Source: an uncultured Butyrivibrio sp. (GTDB taxonomy: Bacteria > Bacillota > Clostridia > Lachnospirales > Lachnospiraceae). Taken from it: DNA of 18,175 bases. Positions 6,746-13,283 of this stretch are shown here, piece by piece. The notes beneath the pieces are model-generated. The model ran no database searches. It was not told where the DNA came from and worked only from the letters and a program-made list of their open reading frames with translations. The stretch is from the NCBI GenBank assembly GCA_910577605.1, contig CAJTON010000013.1, positions 1 to 18,175 of the forward strand. The letters are read 5' to 3'. The position numbers and the translations under genes were made by a program. Numbering within the stretch: position 1 is the first letter of the stretch; the number at the start of each line of letters is the position of its first letter.

Positions 6746-6774
6746 AATCTATCATAATTTCTGATAAATGGCAA
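6746..6774 (-). promoter_or_regulatory. Promoter of tRNA-Thr
   Basis: Minus-strand TTGCCA (6769-6774), a 17-base spacer and TAGATT (6746-6751), preceded by TGA. Transcription would start about 5-8 bases before the mature tRNA 5' end at 6732. The -35 hexamer overlaps exactly the candidate -35 of the divergent plus-strand promoter. Confidence 0.6.
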
Positions 6775-6797
6775 CAGTTTTTTTCAAAAAATATAAT
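6769..6797 (+). promoter_or_regulatory. Candidate promoter of the ketopantoate reductase-family gene
   Basis: A perfect TATAAT (6792-6797) lies 25 bases before the start codon. The -35 at 17-base spacing, TGGCAA (6769-6774), is a poor match. The strong -10 in an A/T-rich tract is the main support. Confidence 0.5.
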
Positions 6798-6822
6798 TAT
6801 GCGTATTCGGGAGGAAAAGCAA

Positions 6823-7782
6823 ATGAAGGTGCTTATCATAGGCGCGGGAGCCGTAGGCGTTGCGATGGCGGCGTCGTTCGGAAGTCAGGGAATAGATACG
6901 GCGGTCATTGCCAGAGGAGAGACCGCTGAAGCGATAAGATCAGGAGGCGCGGCAAGGACCGGGCTTTTCGGGGAAAAGCGGGCTGAAAGCGGCAGCGTCA
7001 GGGTATATACGGATTACGGGATAGAGAACGGCGGATTTGATTATATCATCGTCAGCGCGAAAACGACGGCGAACGACGAGATTGCGGAGAAGTTAAGCGT
7101 ACACAGGCGGATTATGGGCGTGGAATGCAGAATAGTGATTTTTCAGAACGGATGGGGCAACAATGAAGCGTATTTGAAATATTTTGACAAAAGTCTGCTT
7201 TATAACGCGAGGATAATAACAGGTTTTGAGAGGGAAAAGCCGAACGTGAGCAGGGTCACGGTGCATACGGCGCCGGTTCTTTTCGGCTCGCTTTACGGGT
7301 GCGATAATGCCTGCATGGAGCCGCTTGCCCGCGCGGTAAACGATTCGGGAATACCTTCGGAGGTCACTGATGAGATCGAGAAGGCGCTTTGGGCAAAAAT
7401 GCTTTTTAATACGACGCTGAATCCGCTTGGAGCGATACTCGGACTTTCTTACGGCGCAATGTCGGAGATTGTATGGGCGAGGAAAATAATGGACGATCTC
7501 ATAGACGAGACTTATGAAGTTATGGACGCCTGCGGCTATCAGAGCTTCTGGAGAGATGCCGAGGAATACAAAAAAATATTTTATGATAAGCTTGTGAAGG
7601 ATACATATGAGCACCGCTCGTCCACGCTGCAGGATATTGAAAAAGGCATTCCCACCGAGATCGATACGCTAAACGGCTGTGTGATAAGGCTTGCGGACAG
7701 GCACGGCATAAAGGTCAGAACACATTCCACGATCTATCGGCTGATAAGGATAATAGAAACTGACAAAAATAAGAAAATGTAA
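6823..7782 (+). CDS. Ketopantoate reductase family protein (2-dehydropantoate 2-reductase)
   Basis: An NADP-dependent reductase of the ApbA/PanE family, which reduces ketopantoate to pantoate in pantothenate (coenzyme A) synthesis. The Rossmann fold begins at the N-terminus with MKVLIIGAGAVG (GxGxxG at residues 7-12). The C-terminal helical domain carries ALWAKMLFNTTLNPLGAILG with K192 and N196, the catalytic lysine and substrate-contacting asparagine of the family. RSSTLQDIEKGIPTEIDTLNG is the family's substrate-closing segment. The length of 320 residues is normal. ATG 6823 is chosen because GGGAGG lies 8 bases upstream. An earlier in-frame ATG at 6799 would overlap this site. No panB, panC or panD is adjacent, and the family has many paralogues with other 2-keto acid substrates. 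The pantothenate role is therefore probable but not shown, and no symbol is given. Confidence 0.88.
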   Translation: MKVLIIGAGAVGVAMAASFGSQGIDTAVIARGETAEAIRSGGAARTGLFGEKRAESGSVRVYTDYGIENGGFDYIIVSAKTTANDEIAEKLSVHRRIMGVECRIVIFQNGWGNNEAYLKYFDKSLLYNARIITGFEREKPNVSRVTVHTAPVLFGSLYGCDNACMEPLARAVNDSGIPSEVTDEIEKALWAKMLFNTTLNPLGAILGLSYGAMSEIVWARKIMDDLIDETYEVMDACGYQSFWRDAEEYKKIFYDKLVKDTYEHRSSTLQDIEKGIPTEIDTLNGCVIRLADRHGIKVRTHSTIYRLIRIIETDKNKKM

Positions 7783-7796
7783 ATTATTATTACACA

Positions 7797-7825
7797 TTGC
7801 TTTTTCTGTAAAAGTATGTTATTAT
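7797..7825 (+). promoter_or_regulatory. Promoter of degV-family gene
   Basis: TTGCTT (7797-7802), a 17-base spacer, and TATTAT (7820-7825), preceded by TGT, giving an extended -10. It sits 15 bases after the preceding gene's stop codon. No hairpin terminator separates the two genes, so read-through from upstream may add to this promoter. Confidence 0.7.
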
Positions 7826-7878
7826 GGGCTGACGGTATATGATAGTTTATGCCTTATTACTTCTATGGAGGAAGAACG

Positions 7879-8748
7879 ATGAGTTATTTGATTTTTTCGG
7901 ACGTATCGCTTGATATTGACAAGGATTTTGCCGCGAGCCATGACGTCAGATATGTACCTATGGAATATGTGCTTGGGGACGAGACTTTTTACTGCACCGA
8001 GCCTGAAAACGACGAGATGATGCATGATTTCTATGAAAAGCTCAGAAACAAGATTAAGACGCAGACAAGTCAGATATCGCCCAATCATTATATGGAAATA
8101 TTTGAGCCGCTTGTGAAGGAGGGGCAGTCGCTTATATACATTTCTCTGTCAAGCGGACTAAGCAATACATATGAATCCGCTCTTTTGGCGGTTCAGAATC
8201 TTAAGGAAGAGTATGACAACGTAAATATAGAGGTGGTGGACAGCTACAGCGCTACCGGCGGCATGGGACTTCTGGTGGAATCCGCTTTTGCCAACATGGA
8301 GGCGGGAATGTCTCTTGAGGATAATGCCGCATGGCTCCGCAAACACGCCGCAAAAGTTCATCTCTGGCTCAAGGTGGAGGATCTTATGTATCTGAAGAGG
8401 GGCGGAAGAGTATCCGCGGCAACGGCAGTTATGGGTACAGCGCTCAATATTAAACCGATACTGAGGATAAATTCCGAAGGCAAGCTTGAGACGATAGACA
8501 AAAAACGGGGCAACAAAATGGCGTTCAAGGGTCTTATTGACAAATTTGAGGAGGCTTTTGACCCCAGCGTGGGAAATATCGTGTACATATGCTGCGCCGA
8601 CTGCATGCAGGACGCGGCGGTGCTTAAAGATATGCTGCTTGAAAAATATCCTTCTCTTACCGTAAGGGTAACGATGTTAAGCCCCATTATCGGGGCGCAC
8701 ACCGGTCCGGATATGCTTTCGATAATACATTACGGAAAAGAACGCTAG
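7879..8748 (+). CDS. DegV family fatty-acid-binding protein
   Basis: DegV/FakB-type proteins bind a fatty acid between two alpha/beta domains. In Firmicutes FakB partners present it to the kinase FakA for phosphorylation. The N-terminal FSDVSLDI replaces the usual TDS signature. The lipid head-group loop ISLSSGLSNTYESA is present near residues 90-105, and the second-domain motif LMYLKRGGRVSAATA near 170-185. The length of 289 residues is normal. ATG 7879 follows GGAGGA (7867-7872) at 6 bases. ATG 7849 is in frame but overlaps no site. No fakA (DhaK-like kinase) lies in the window. The gene has its own promoter and a terminator that runs into the opposing gene. Confidence 0.92.
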   Translation: MSYLIFSDVSLDIDKDFAASHDVRYVPMEYVLGDETFYCTEPENDEMMHDFYEKLRNKIKTQTSQISPNHYMEIFEPLVKEGQSLIYISLSSGLSNTYESALLAVQNLKEEYDNVNIEVVDSYSATGGMGLLVESAFANMEAGMSLEDNAAWLRKHAAKVHLWLKVEDLMYLKRGGRVSAATAVMGTALNIKPILRINSEGKLETIDKKRGNKMAFKGLIDKFEEAFDPSVGNIVYICCADCMQDAAVLKDMLLEKYPSLTVRVTMLSPIIGAHTGPDMLSIIHYGKER

Positions 8749-8783
8749 ATATGAAAACGCGGTCCTCCGCAGAAAATACCGGT

Positions 8784-9533
8784 TTACGGAAACTCCCTGT
8801 GATTGCAGAACACGGGGAGTTTTGTCCGTATTGTGCCGTCTGCGGGGTGCTCTGCTTCGGGCATTATAACTGTGCCGCGGCGGTTCAGAACGGCGTCCGC
8901 GTAATCGAGAGCGCGCTCAAGCGGGCGCTCAAACGCCATGCCGGAAAGACGCTCTTCAGATATTGAGCCGGCAAGATGTATATCCGAGCCTCCGGTCATA
9001 AAGATATCGTGCTCTGTGCAGTAGATCTCCGCATTCCGGTTATGCTGTGTTTCGTTGCAGGAATTGTAGCTTTCCCACGCGTCGCAGGTATCGGGATTCA
9101 GAAATATCGAGTGCAGATACGGGCGTTCCCTGAACGGATGAGCCTGAACGACAAGACCTCCGTCGCCGTGAACGATGTCGTACTGTTCTTCGCGGCTCCA
9201 TGAAAGCATATCGGGGTGCTCAAGAAGCCATTGCTTGTCCAGACCGTAGATAAGAAATTCGTCCCCGTCAAAATTAGCTTCCCATCCGAAAAATACCGGA
9301 AAGCCTATGGCGTCGCCGGCCTTTTTTGCGTGCTCGTATCCGAGGCAGAATTCGTTTACGCGCCTTTCCCAGCTTTCGTATTCGGGAATGCGGGTATTGC
9401 CGTTGAAAAAATGGTCGGTTACAAATATCCCGTCGTAGCCCAGCGACTTGTAGTACGCGGGATATTCCGCGCCCGTTGAGCGCGCGCACGCGCTTGCTTC
9501 AAAAGTGTGCAGATGGGTTTCGTATTTGTACAT
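8784..9533 (-). CDS. PHP-domain metal-dependent phosphoesterase
   Basis: A stand-alone PHP (polymerase and histidinol phosphatase) domain protein of 249 residues. Metal-binding motifs occur in the family order: HLHT (H7, H9), VTDHFFNG (D and H near 40), GWEANF (E near 89), AHPF (near 136) and GGSDIHLAG (near 197). These fit a binuclear or trinuclear metal site that hydrolyses phosphoester bonds. Relatives include 5'-3' nucleoside-bisphosphate phosphatases and histidinol phosphatase, and the substrate here cannot be told from sequence. The start has a textbook GGAGGTGAG site (minus strand, next to 9541). The gene is convergent with the degV gene and divergent from the TraX gene. Confidence 0.85.
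   Translation of the reverse strand: MYKYETHLHTFEASACARSTGAEYPAYYKSLGYDGIFVTDHFFNGNTRIPEYESWERRVNEFCLGYEHAKKAGDAIGFPVFFGWEANFDGDEFLIYGLDKQWLLEHPDMLSWSREEQYDIVHGDGGLVVQAHPFRERPYLHSIFLNPDTCDAWESYNSCNETQHNRNAEIYCTEHDIFMTGGSDIHLAGSISEERLSGMAFERPLERALDYADAVLNRRGTVIMPEAEHPADGTIRTKLPVFCNHREFP
8790..8823 (+). terminator. Terminator of the degV-family gene, inside the opposing PHP coding region
   Basis: AAACTCCCTGTG (8790-8801) pairs with CACGGGGAGTTT (8811-8822) with one U-G pair, then TTTT. It lies 42 bases after the degV stop and overlaps the last codons of the minus-strand PHP gene, encoding its FCNHREFP end. Terminator and C-terminus therefore share sequence. Confidence 0.75.
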
Positions 9534-9589
9534 TTCTCACCTCCGCGCGTATTATTTATGCGGTCCGGCATCTAAAAGCGCTGTAAATC

Positions 9590-9618
9590 AGTATATCATA
9601 TATCTCGTGCAGACTCAA
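9590..9618 (-). promoter_or_regulatory. Promoter of the PHP gene
   Basis: Minus-strand TTGAGT (9613-9618), a 17-base spacer and TATACT (9590-9595), preceded by TGA (extended -10). The start would leave a leader of about 50 bases before the ATG at 9533. Confidence 0.65.
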
Positions 9619-9644
9619 TTTTTACTGTTAAAAAAAATATTTTG

Positions 9645-9653
9645 TGCTATACT
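9645..9653 (+). promoter_or_regulatory. Extended -10 promoter of the TraX-family gene
   Basis: TGC followed by TATACT (9645-9653) forms an extended -10 about 32 bases before the start codon. The -35 is unclear: CTGTTA (9625-9630) has 17-base spacing, and TTTACT (9621-9626) is a better match but at 21 bases. It is divergent from the PHP promoter. Confidence 0.5.
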
Positions 9654-9684
9654 TTTGTATATGAAAACGGGGAGAGGATAAGGC

Positions 9685-10365
9685 ATGCGTAAAATACTGT
9701 CCGGCGGCGGACTGAAGATAATAGCGATGTCGTCGATGTTTATCGATCACCTTGCGGTCGTGCTTGCGCCATGCGGCATACCTGAACCGGCGTATATGAT
9801 AATGCGTGGAATAGGAAGAATATCCTTTCCTATATACTGCTTCATGCTGGTTACAGGATTTACATACACACGCTCGGTTCCAAAATACATCGGGAGACTT
9901 TTGGCGCTTGCGGTCATATCGGAAATTCCTTACGATATGACGAATTTCGGCGTGATTTTTTATCCTGCAAAAAACAACGTGCTTTTTACTTTTGTTCTGG
10001 CGCTCGCGGTGCTTTGGGCGCTGGCAAAATTCAGCCGTATGGGGATCAAGGGATATTTTTATTCCGCTTCGGTTATTGCCGTGGCGATGCTTGCCGCTTT
10101 TGTGCTGCGGCTCGATTATTCATGGAAGTGTGTTCTGCTTGCGTCGGTTCTGTACTGGACAAGATTTGAAACCGCAGTGAGATATGCCGCGGGCTCGTTG
10201 GTGCTTATTATCAACAGCACGCTTATCGGGCTTTGCGCTCCGGCAGCGTTTGTGCCTATCCATCTGTATAACGGAAAAAAAGGAGCGGCGCCCTCAGGGC
10301 TGTTTTATATTTTTTATCCTGCTCATATGCTTGTGCTAGGCTTGTTCAGGATGTATATTTTATGA
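9685..10365 (+). CDS. TraX family integral membrane protein
   Basis: A 226-residue hydrophobic protein with about seven or eight predicted membrane segments. It matches the TraX family (PF05857), named for the F-plasmid pilin N-acetylase. The N-terminal LSGGGLKIIAMSSMFIDHLAVV, GRISFPIYCFMLVTGF, SEIPYDMTNFG and the C-terminal FYIFYPAHMLVLGL are characteristic. Chromosomal copies are common in Clostridia where no conjugation gene is near, and their acceptor is unknown. They may acylate surface proteins or glycans. No conjugation or pilin gene is seen here. The RBS GGGGAGAGGATAAGG precedes ATG 9685. The gene downstream starts 19 bases after its stop and is probably co-transcribed. Confidence 0.88.
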   Translation: MRKILSGGGLKIIAMSSMFIDHLAVVLAPCGIPEPAYMIMRGIGRISFPIYCFMLVTGFTYTRSVPKYIGRLLALAVISEIPYDMTNFGVIFYPAKNNVLFTFVLALAVLWALAKFSRMGIKGYFYSASVIAVAMLAAFVLRLDYSWKCVLLASVLYWTRFETAVRYAAGSLVLIINSTLIGLCAPAAFVPIHLYNGKKGAAPSGLFYIFYPAHMLVLGLFRMYIL

Positions 10366-10384
10366 TTACGGGAGAGTGATAAAT

Positions 10385-11524
10385 ATGGGGAATATTCTTG
10401 ATTATATTGACTGGCGCGGGGACATAAAGATGGATAAAACCGGATTTAACGCCATAGACGGACTTATCATGTCGCAGCTGGCTTACATTGATTTCGACGG
10501 TATAGTCAAGAGGGGCTTTAAATCTTCGACCAAGCTTTCAAAGGCAGCTCAGAAATTTCATAAAGTGTTTGAAAAGACGGACGAGGACAGTCTCAGCAAT
10601 CTCGCGATCAATACGCACTCCGTCCTTATGAAAATGACGGAGGCGGACAGATTCAGAGATCTTATGCTTTTTAACTACGCTCAGAAATACAATAAAGAAA
10701 ATTCCGAACAGTTCGGGGCGGTTACGGTCCGGATAGACAGCGGCATATATGTGGTGGCGTTCCGCGGAACGGACGACACTCTTGCGGGCTGGGAGGAGGA
10801 TTTCAAACTTTGCTACATCACTCCCGTAGGCGCGCAGATCGAAGCGGAGAAGTATCTTCGCAAGGTCTGCGAGCAGATAGACGGAAAAATATATGTGTGC
10901 GGTCATTCAAAGGGCGGCAATCTTGCGGTCTATTCGTCGATGATGCTCAGCGAAGAGCATAAGAAAAAAATAGTCAGCATAATGAATTACGACGGTCCGG
11001 GATTTATGCAGGATATTGTTGAGACACCGGAGTACAAAAGTATTCTGCCGAAAATAGAGTCGTATATGCCTCAGGGTTCGATAGTCGGCATGATCATGTA
11101 CCACGCAGGAGAGTATAATATAGTTCACAGCATCGAGAGAGGGATGCAGCAGCATGTAGCGCTTACATGGGAGGTGCTTGGGAACAGATTTGTCCGGGAC
11201 AACAGCTTTGACAAAAGCAGTATTATTTTCAGGACTGCCTGTAACAAATGGGTGAGCGAGATAAGCGCAGAGGAGAGGGAACAGTTTATCAGGATCGTTT
11301 TTCAGATACTCAAATCGGGAGAAGCGGATACTATAACAGGCTTTACCTCCAAAATACTCACGTCAATGAACTGCGTGATAAAATCCTACAACGGGCTTGA
11401 CAAAACCACTCGAAAAATGATCAGAAGCATAATTAAACAGATGATTAAGCTGGGCACTCAATCTATCAGCGAAAATAAAAGAGAAAATAAAGTGCTGGCA
11501 AAAAATATATCGGAGTCGGAATGA
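10385..11524 (+). CDS. DUF2974 alpha/beta-hydrolase family protein
   Basis: A 379-residue protein resembling the DUF2974/Mbeg1-like family of lipase-fold proteins common in Firmicutes. The N-terminal WRGDIKMDKTGFNAIDGLIMSQLAYIDF segment is typical of the family. The core hydrolase motifs are VVAFRGTDDTLAGWEEDF, equivalent to the lipase oxyanion region, and YVCGHSKGGNLAVYSS with the nucleophile S175 in GHSKG. NYDGPGF supplies a likely aspartate. The substrate is unknown. No signal peptide is seen. ATG 10385 is preferred, with GGAG 10 bases upstream. A GTG at 10376 is in frame but too close to that site. The C-terminal 60 residues are Lys-rich and helical. No clear terminator follows before the promoter at 11543. 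Confidence 0.85.
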   Translation: MGNILDYIDWRGDIKMDKTGFNAIDGLIMSQLAYIDFDGIVKRGFKSSTKLSKAAQKFHKVFEKTDEDSLSNLAINTHSVLMKMTEADRFRDLMLFNYAQKYNKENSEQFGAVTVRIDSGIYVVAFRGTDDTLAGWEEDFKLCYITPVGAQIEAEKYLRKVCEQIDGKIYVCGHSKGGNLAVYSSMMLSEEHKKKIVSIMNYDGPGFMQDIVETPEYKSILPKIESYMPQGSIVGMIMYHAGEYNIVHSIERGMQQHVALTWEVLGNRFVRDNSFDKSSIIFRTACNKWVSEISAEEREQFIRIVFQILKSGEADTITGFTSKILTSMNCVIKSYNGLDKTTRKMIRSIIKQMIKLGTQSISENKRENKVLAKNISESE

Positions 11525-11542
11525 TGGGAGTATATAAAATAA

Positions 11543-11571
11543 TTGACATGAATTTCAGAGCATGATACAAT
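11543..11571 (+). promoter_or_regulatory. Near-consensus sigma-A promoter of the exported caspase-like/PepSY unit
   Basis: TTGACA (11543-11548), a 17-base spacer and TACAAT (11566-11571) preceded by TGA. This is the best sigma-A match in the window, differing from consensus at one -10 base. The ribosome binding site AAGGAG (11591-11596) follows. Confidence 0.88.
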
Positions 11572-11605
11572 TAGGATAAATCAAAGGTATAAGGAGTAAT
11601 ATGGG

Positions 11606-12267
11606 GTGATTACTGATAAAGCTAAGTTTTGCAAAAAAGTGATTGTATTAGCTGCTTTGTTTACGACGATATTCCCTGTTGTGTATGTCGGTGCGACTAT
11701 GGGCAATGTAAATAATTTTATATACAGCGAGGATCAGTTTGCAGGGGATAAAGACAGCGCGATGAATTACTTTCTGAAGTACAGGGCTGAAGGCTATCCG
11801 GCTAAGTACACGGAAAGACCAAAAAGCATATACGGTTTGCAGCAGCACATTAAGTATTCGGAGTCCGTTTTTATATCTTGTCACGGAACAAAAGACGGCA
11901 GCGAGCTTCTTTTGGATTCCTACGGTTCAAAGATCATATTCGGAACATTTGATGTGCCGTCGGGAATGAATTGCAAGCTTGCGTACATAAGCGCCTGCCG
12001 GGGCGCTCAGAATAATGTGAATACCGGAAAGAATCTGTGCATTGATTTGATCAATAACGGGTATAAGGCAGCCGTTGGATATTCTGACGATGTGAGGACA
12101 TCTTTGAGCAGAATGTATGCGAGTTCTTCTTTAATCTCGCGGAAGGGAAGAGCGTATATGGGGCTCTTGATGCTACCAATAAATACCTGAAAGACGAATA
12201 TAAAAACCTTTTTGATGAAATAATTGATTCGGTTGAAAGATTCGGTGATTTAGGCGTAAAGCCGTGA
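11606..12267 (+). pseudogene. Exported caspase/CHAT-like protein, interrupted by a single frameshift
   Basis: The GTG start at 11606 lies 9 bases after AAGGAG. An ATG at 11601 would stop after two codons. Residues 8-31 are hydrophobic (a signal peptide or membrane anchor). A caspase-fold core follows: VFISCHGTKDGSELLL holds H93, and KLAYISACRGAQNN holds C131, the His-Cys pair of CHAT and C14/C25-like proteins. AAVGYSDDVRTSLSRMYA is also typical. After A172 the frame continues with unrelated codons to a stop at 12190. The next frame carries the natural family end, FFFNLAEGKSVYGALDATNK, and stops at 12265-12267. Re-reading or adding one base near 12121 restores about 220 residues. It could be an inactivated gene or a read error. 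The catalytic residues lie before the break. The PepSY gene begins 15 bases on. Confidence 0.75.
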
Positions 12268-12282
12268 ACAGGGGGGGCGTTT

Positions 12283-13092
12283 ATGGACAAAAAAATAATC
12301 AGGACAGCGGTACTTGGAGTTTCGGCGCTGGCAATTATGGGGATTTGCGCGGGTTCGGCAATGACGCTTAAGGCTGATGATGTTTCGGGATATGTTAGGA
12401 GCGTTGCAGCAAGGCAGACTTTTCAGCTGAACGGTGAAACGCTTTATTATGTTGACGAAAATTTGCTGCAAGGTAAAGAATATTCGGATCAGATTGTTTA
12501 TGAAGATTCCGACGGGCGTTACTTTACTTTTTATGATGATACTAAAAAGCTGCATATTATTGAAAATAAAACACCCATGAAGGAATATCCGGTACTTTAT
12601 GCGGAGGATATAAAACCGTTCTACGATTCGTCTGCTTTATATAAAGCAGGAAAAGAGATTATTGAAGAATGGTTTGACGGAGATACAGACAATTTTGAAT
12701 GGGAATATGAAACCGACGATTTGGGTCATACAAGCATACAAATGAATCAGATAGCAAAAGACGGATTTAAGATAGTTCTTGCATATGCTGATTACGATAT
12801 GGATGGAATGTTCAGATATGTGAGCTTTTTTCCCGATTCCGTGCTGGACGAAGGAGATATAAAAAATATGCTGTCAAAAGAAGAGGCAATAGAGGCGGCA
12901 CAAGCATATCTTGAACGTGAATATGGGGAAACAGAATGGGAGGAAATAACGGTACGCGACGCTGATGTTGGTAAATATGGGGCATATTGGGAAGTTACTT
13001 TAAAAAAATACAATGATATAATAATTGACGGGTATTCTGTACTTGTCGACATATTCACCGGTGAACCGCATTTCTTCGGCGGATTTAAATAA
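12283..13092 (+). CDS. Exported protein with C-terminal PepSY-like domain
   Basis: A 269-residue protein with an N-terminal hydrophobic stretch (about residues 5-28) that should act as a signal peptide or anchor. The middle (about 40-190) is rich in Tyr, Asp and Glu and not recognised. Residues 197-262 look like a PepSY/YcdB-type domain: LSKEEAIEAAQAYLEREYG, then YWEVTLKKYND and YSVLVDIFTGEPHFFGG, the usual end that reports metabolism of a propeptide-like strand pair. PepSY domains occur in M4 protease propeptides and are linked to protease inhibition. The gene follows the caspase-like frame by 15 bases and ends at a terminator. Its ribosome binding site is a run of seven G (12271-12277) rather than GGAGG. 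The role as partner or inhibitor of the caspase-like protein is inference. Confidence 0.7.
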   Translation: MDKKIIRTAVLGVSALAIMGICAGSAMTLKADDVSGYVRSVAARQTFQLNGETLYYVDENLLQGKEYSDQIVYEDSDGRYFTFYDDTKKLHIIENKTPMKEYPVLYAEDIKPFYDSSALYKAGKEIIEEWFDGDTDNFEWEYETDDLGHTSIQMNQIAKDGFKIVLAYADYDMDGMFRYVSFFPDSVLDEGDIKNMLSKEEAIEAAQAYLEREYGETEWEEITVRDADVGKYGAYWEVTLKKYNDIIIDGYSVLVDIFTGEPHFFGGFK

Positions 13093-13116
13093 AAACATAT
13101 ACGGTATTTGCAGAGG

Positions 13117-13158
13117 AATCGGGAGCGTTTGGCATAAGCGGGCGTTTCCCGATTTTTT
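13117..13158 (+). terminator. Rho-independent terminator after the PepSY gene
   Basis: AATCGGGA (13117-13124) pairs with TCCCGATT (13147-13154), with a 22-base loop that is G/C-rich. TTTTTT follows (13153-13158). It ends the unit that starts at the promoter at 11543. Confidence 0.8.
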
Positions 13159-13181
13159 GGCGGCATTTTGTAATATTTTAA

Positions 13182-13210
13182 TGGACTTAAATGTTAAATT
13201 ATGCTAAAAT
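13182..13210 (+). promoter_or_regulatory. Promoter of the EAL gene
   Basis: TGGACT (13182-13187), a 17-base spacer and TAAAAT (13205-13210) with TGC before it (extended -10). It lies 73 bases upstream of the start codon. Confidence 0.6.
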
Positions 13211-13283
13211 CAGTATCATAGCTTTAGTTTGCGTATAAGGCGATGTGGGTAAATATGTTTTTAAAATTTGAGAAGGATCAGAT

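Noticed and set aside
6580..6774. Minus-strand open frame across the tRNA-Thr
   Set aside because: It reads through the complete tRNA gene and its promoter. Such peptides (AMAQLVERR...GSNPVSS) are a known spurious translation of tRNAs.
8751..9479. Plus-strand open frames opposite the PHP gene
   Set aside because: They are antisense to a gene with all PHP motifs in order and a strong GGAGGTGAG site, and they lack good sites themselves.
9685..10365. Conjugative element suggested by the TraX-family gene
   Set aside because: No relaxase, coupling protein, integrase or pilin gene is nearby, and chromosomal TraX relatives are common in Clostridia.
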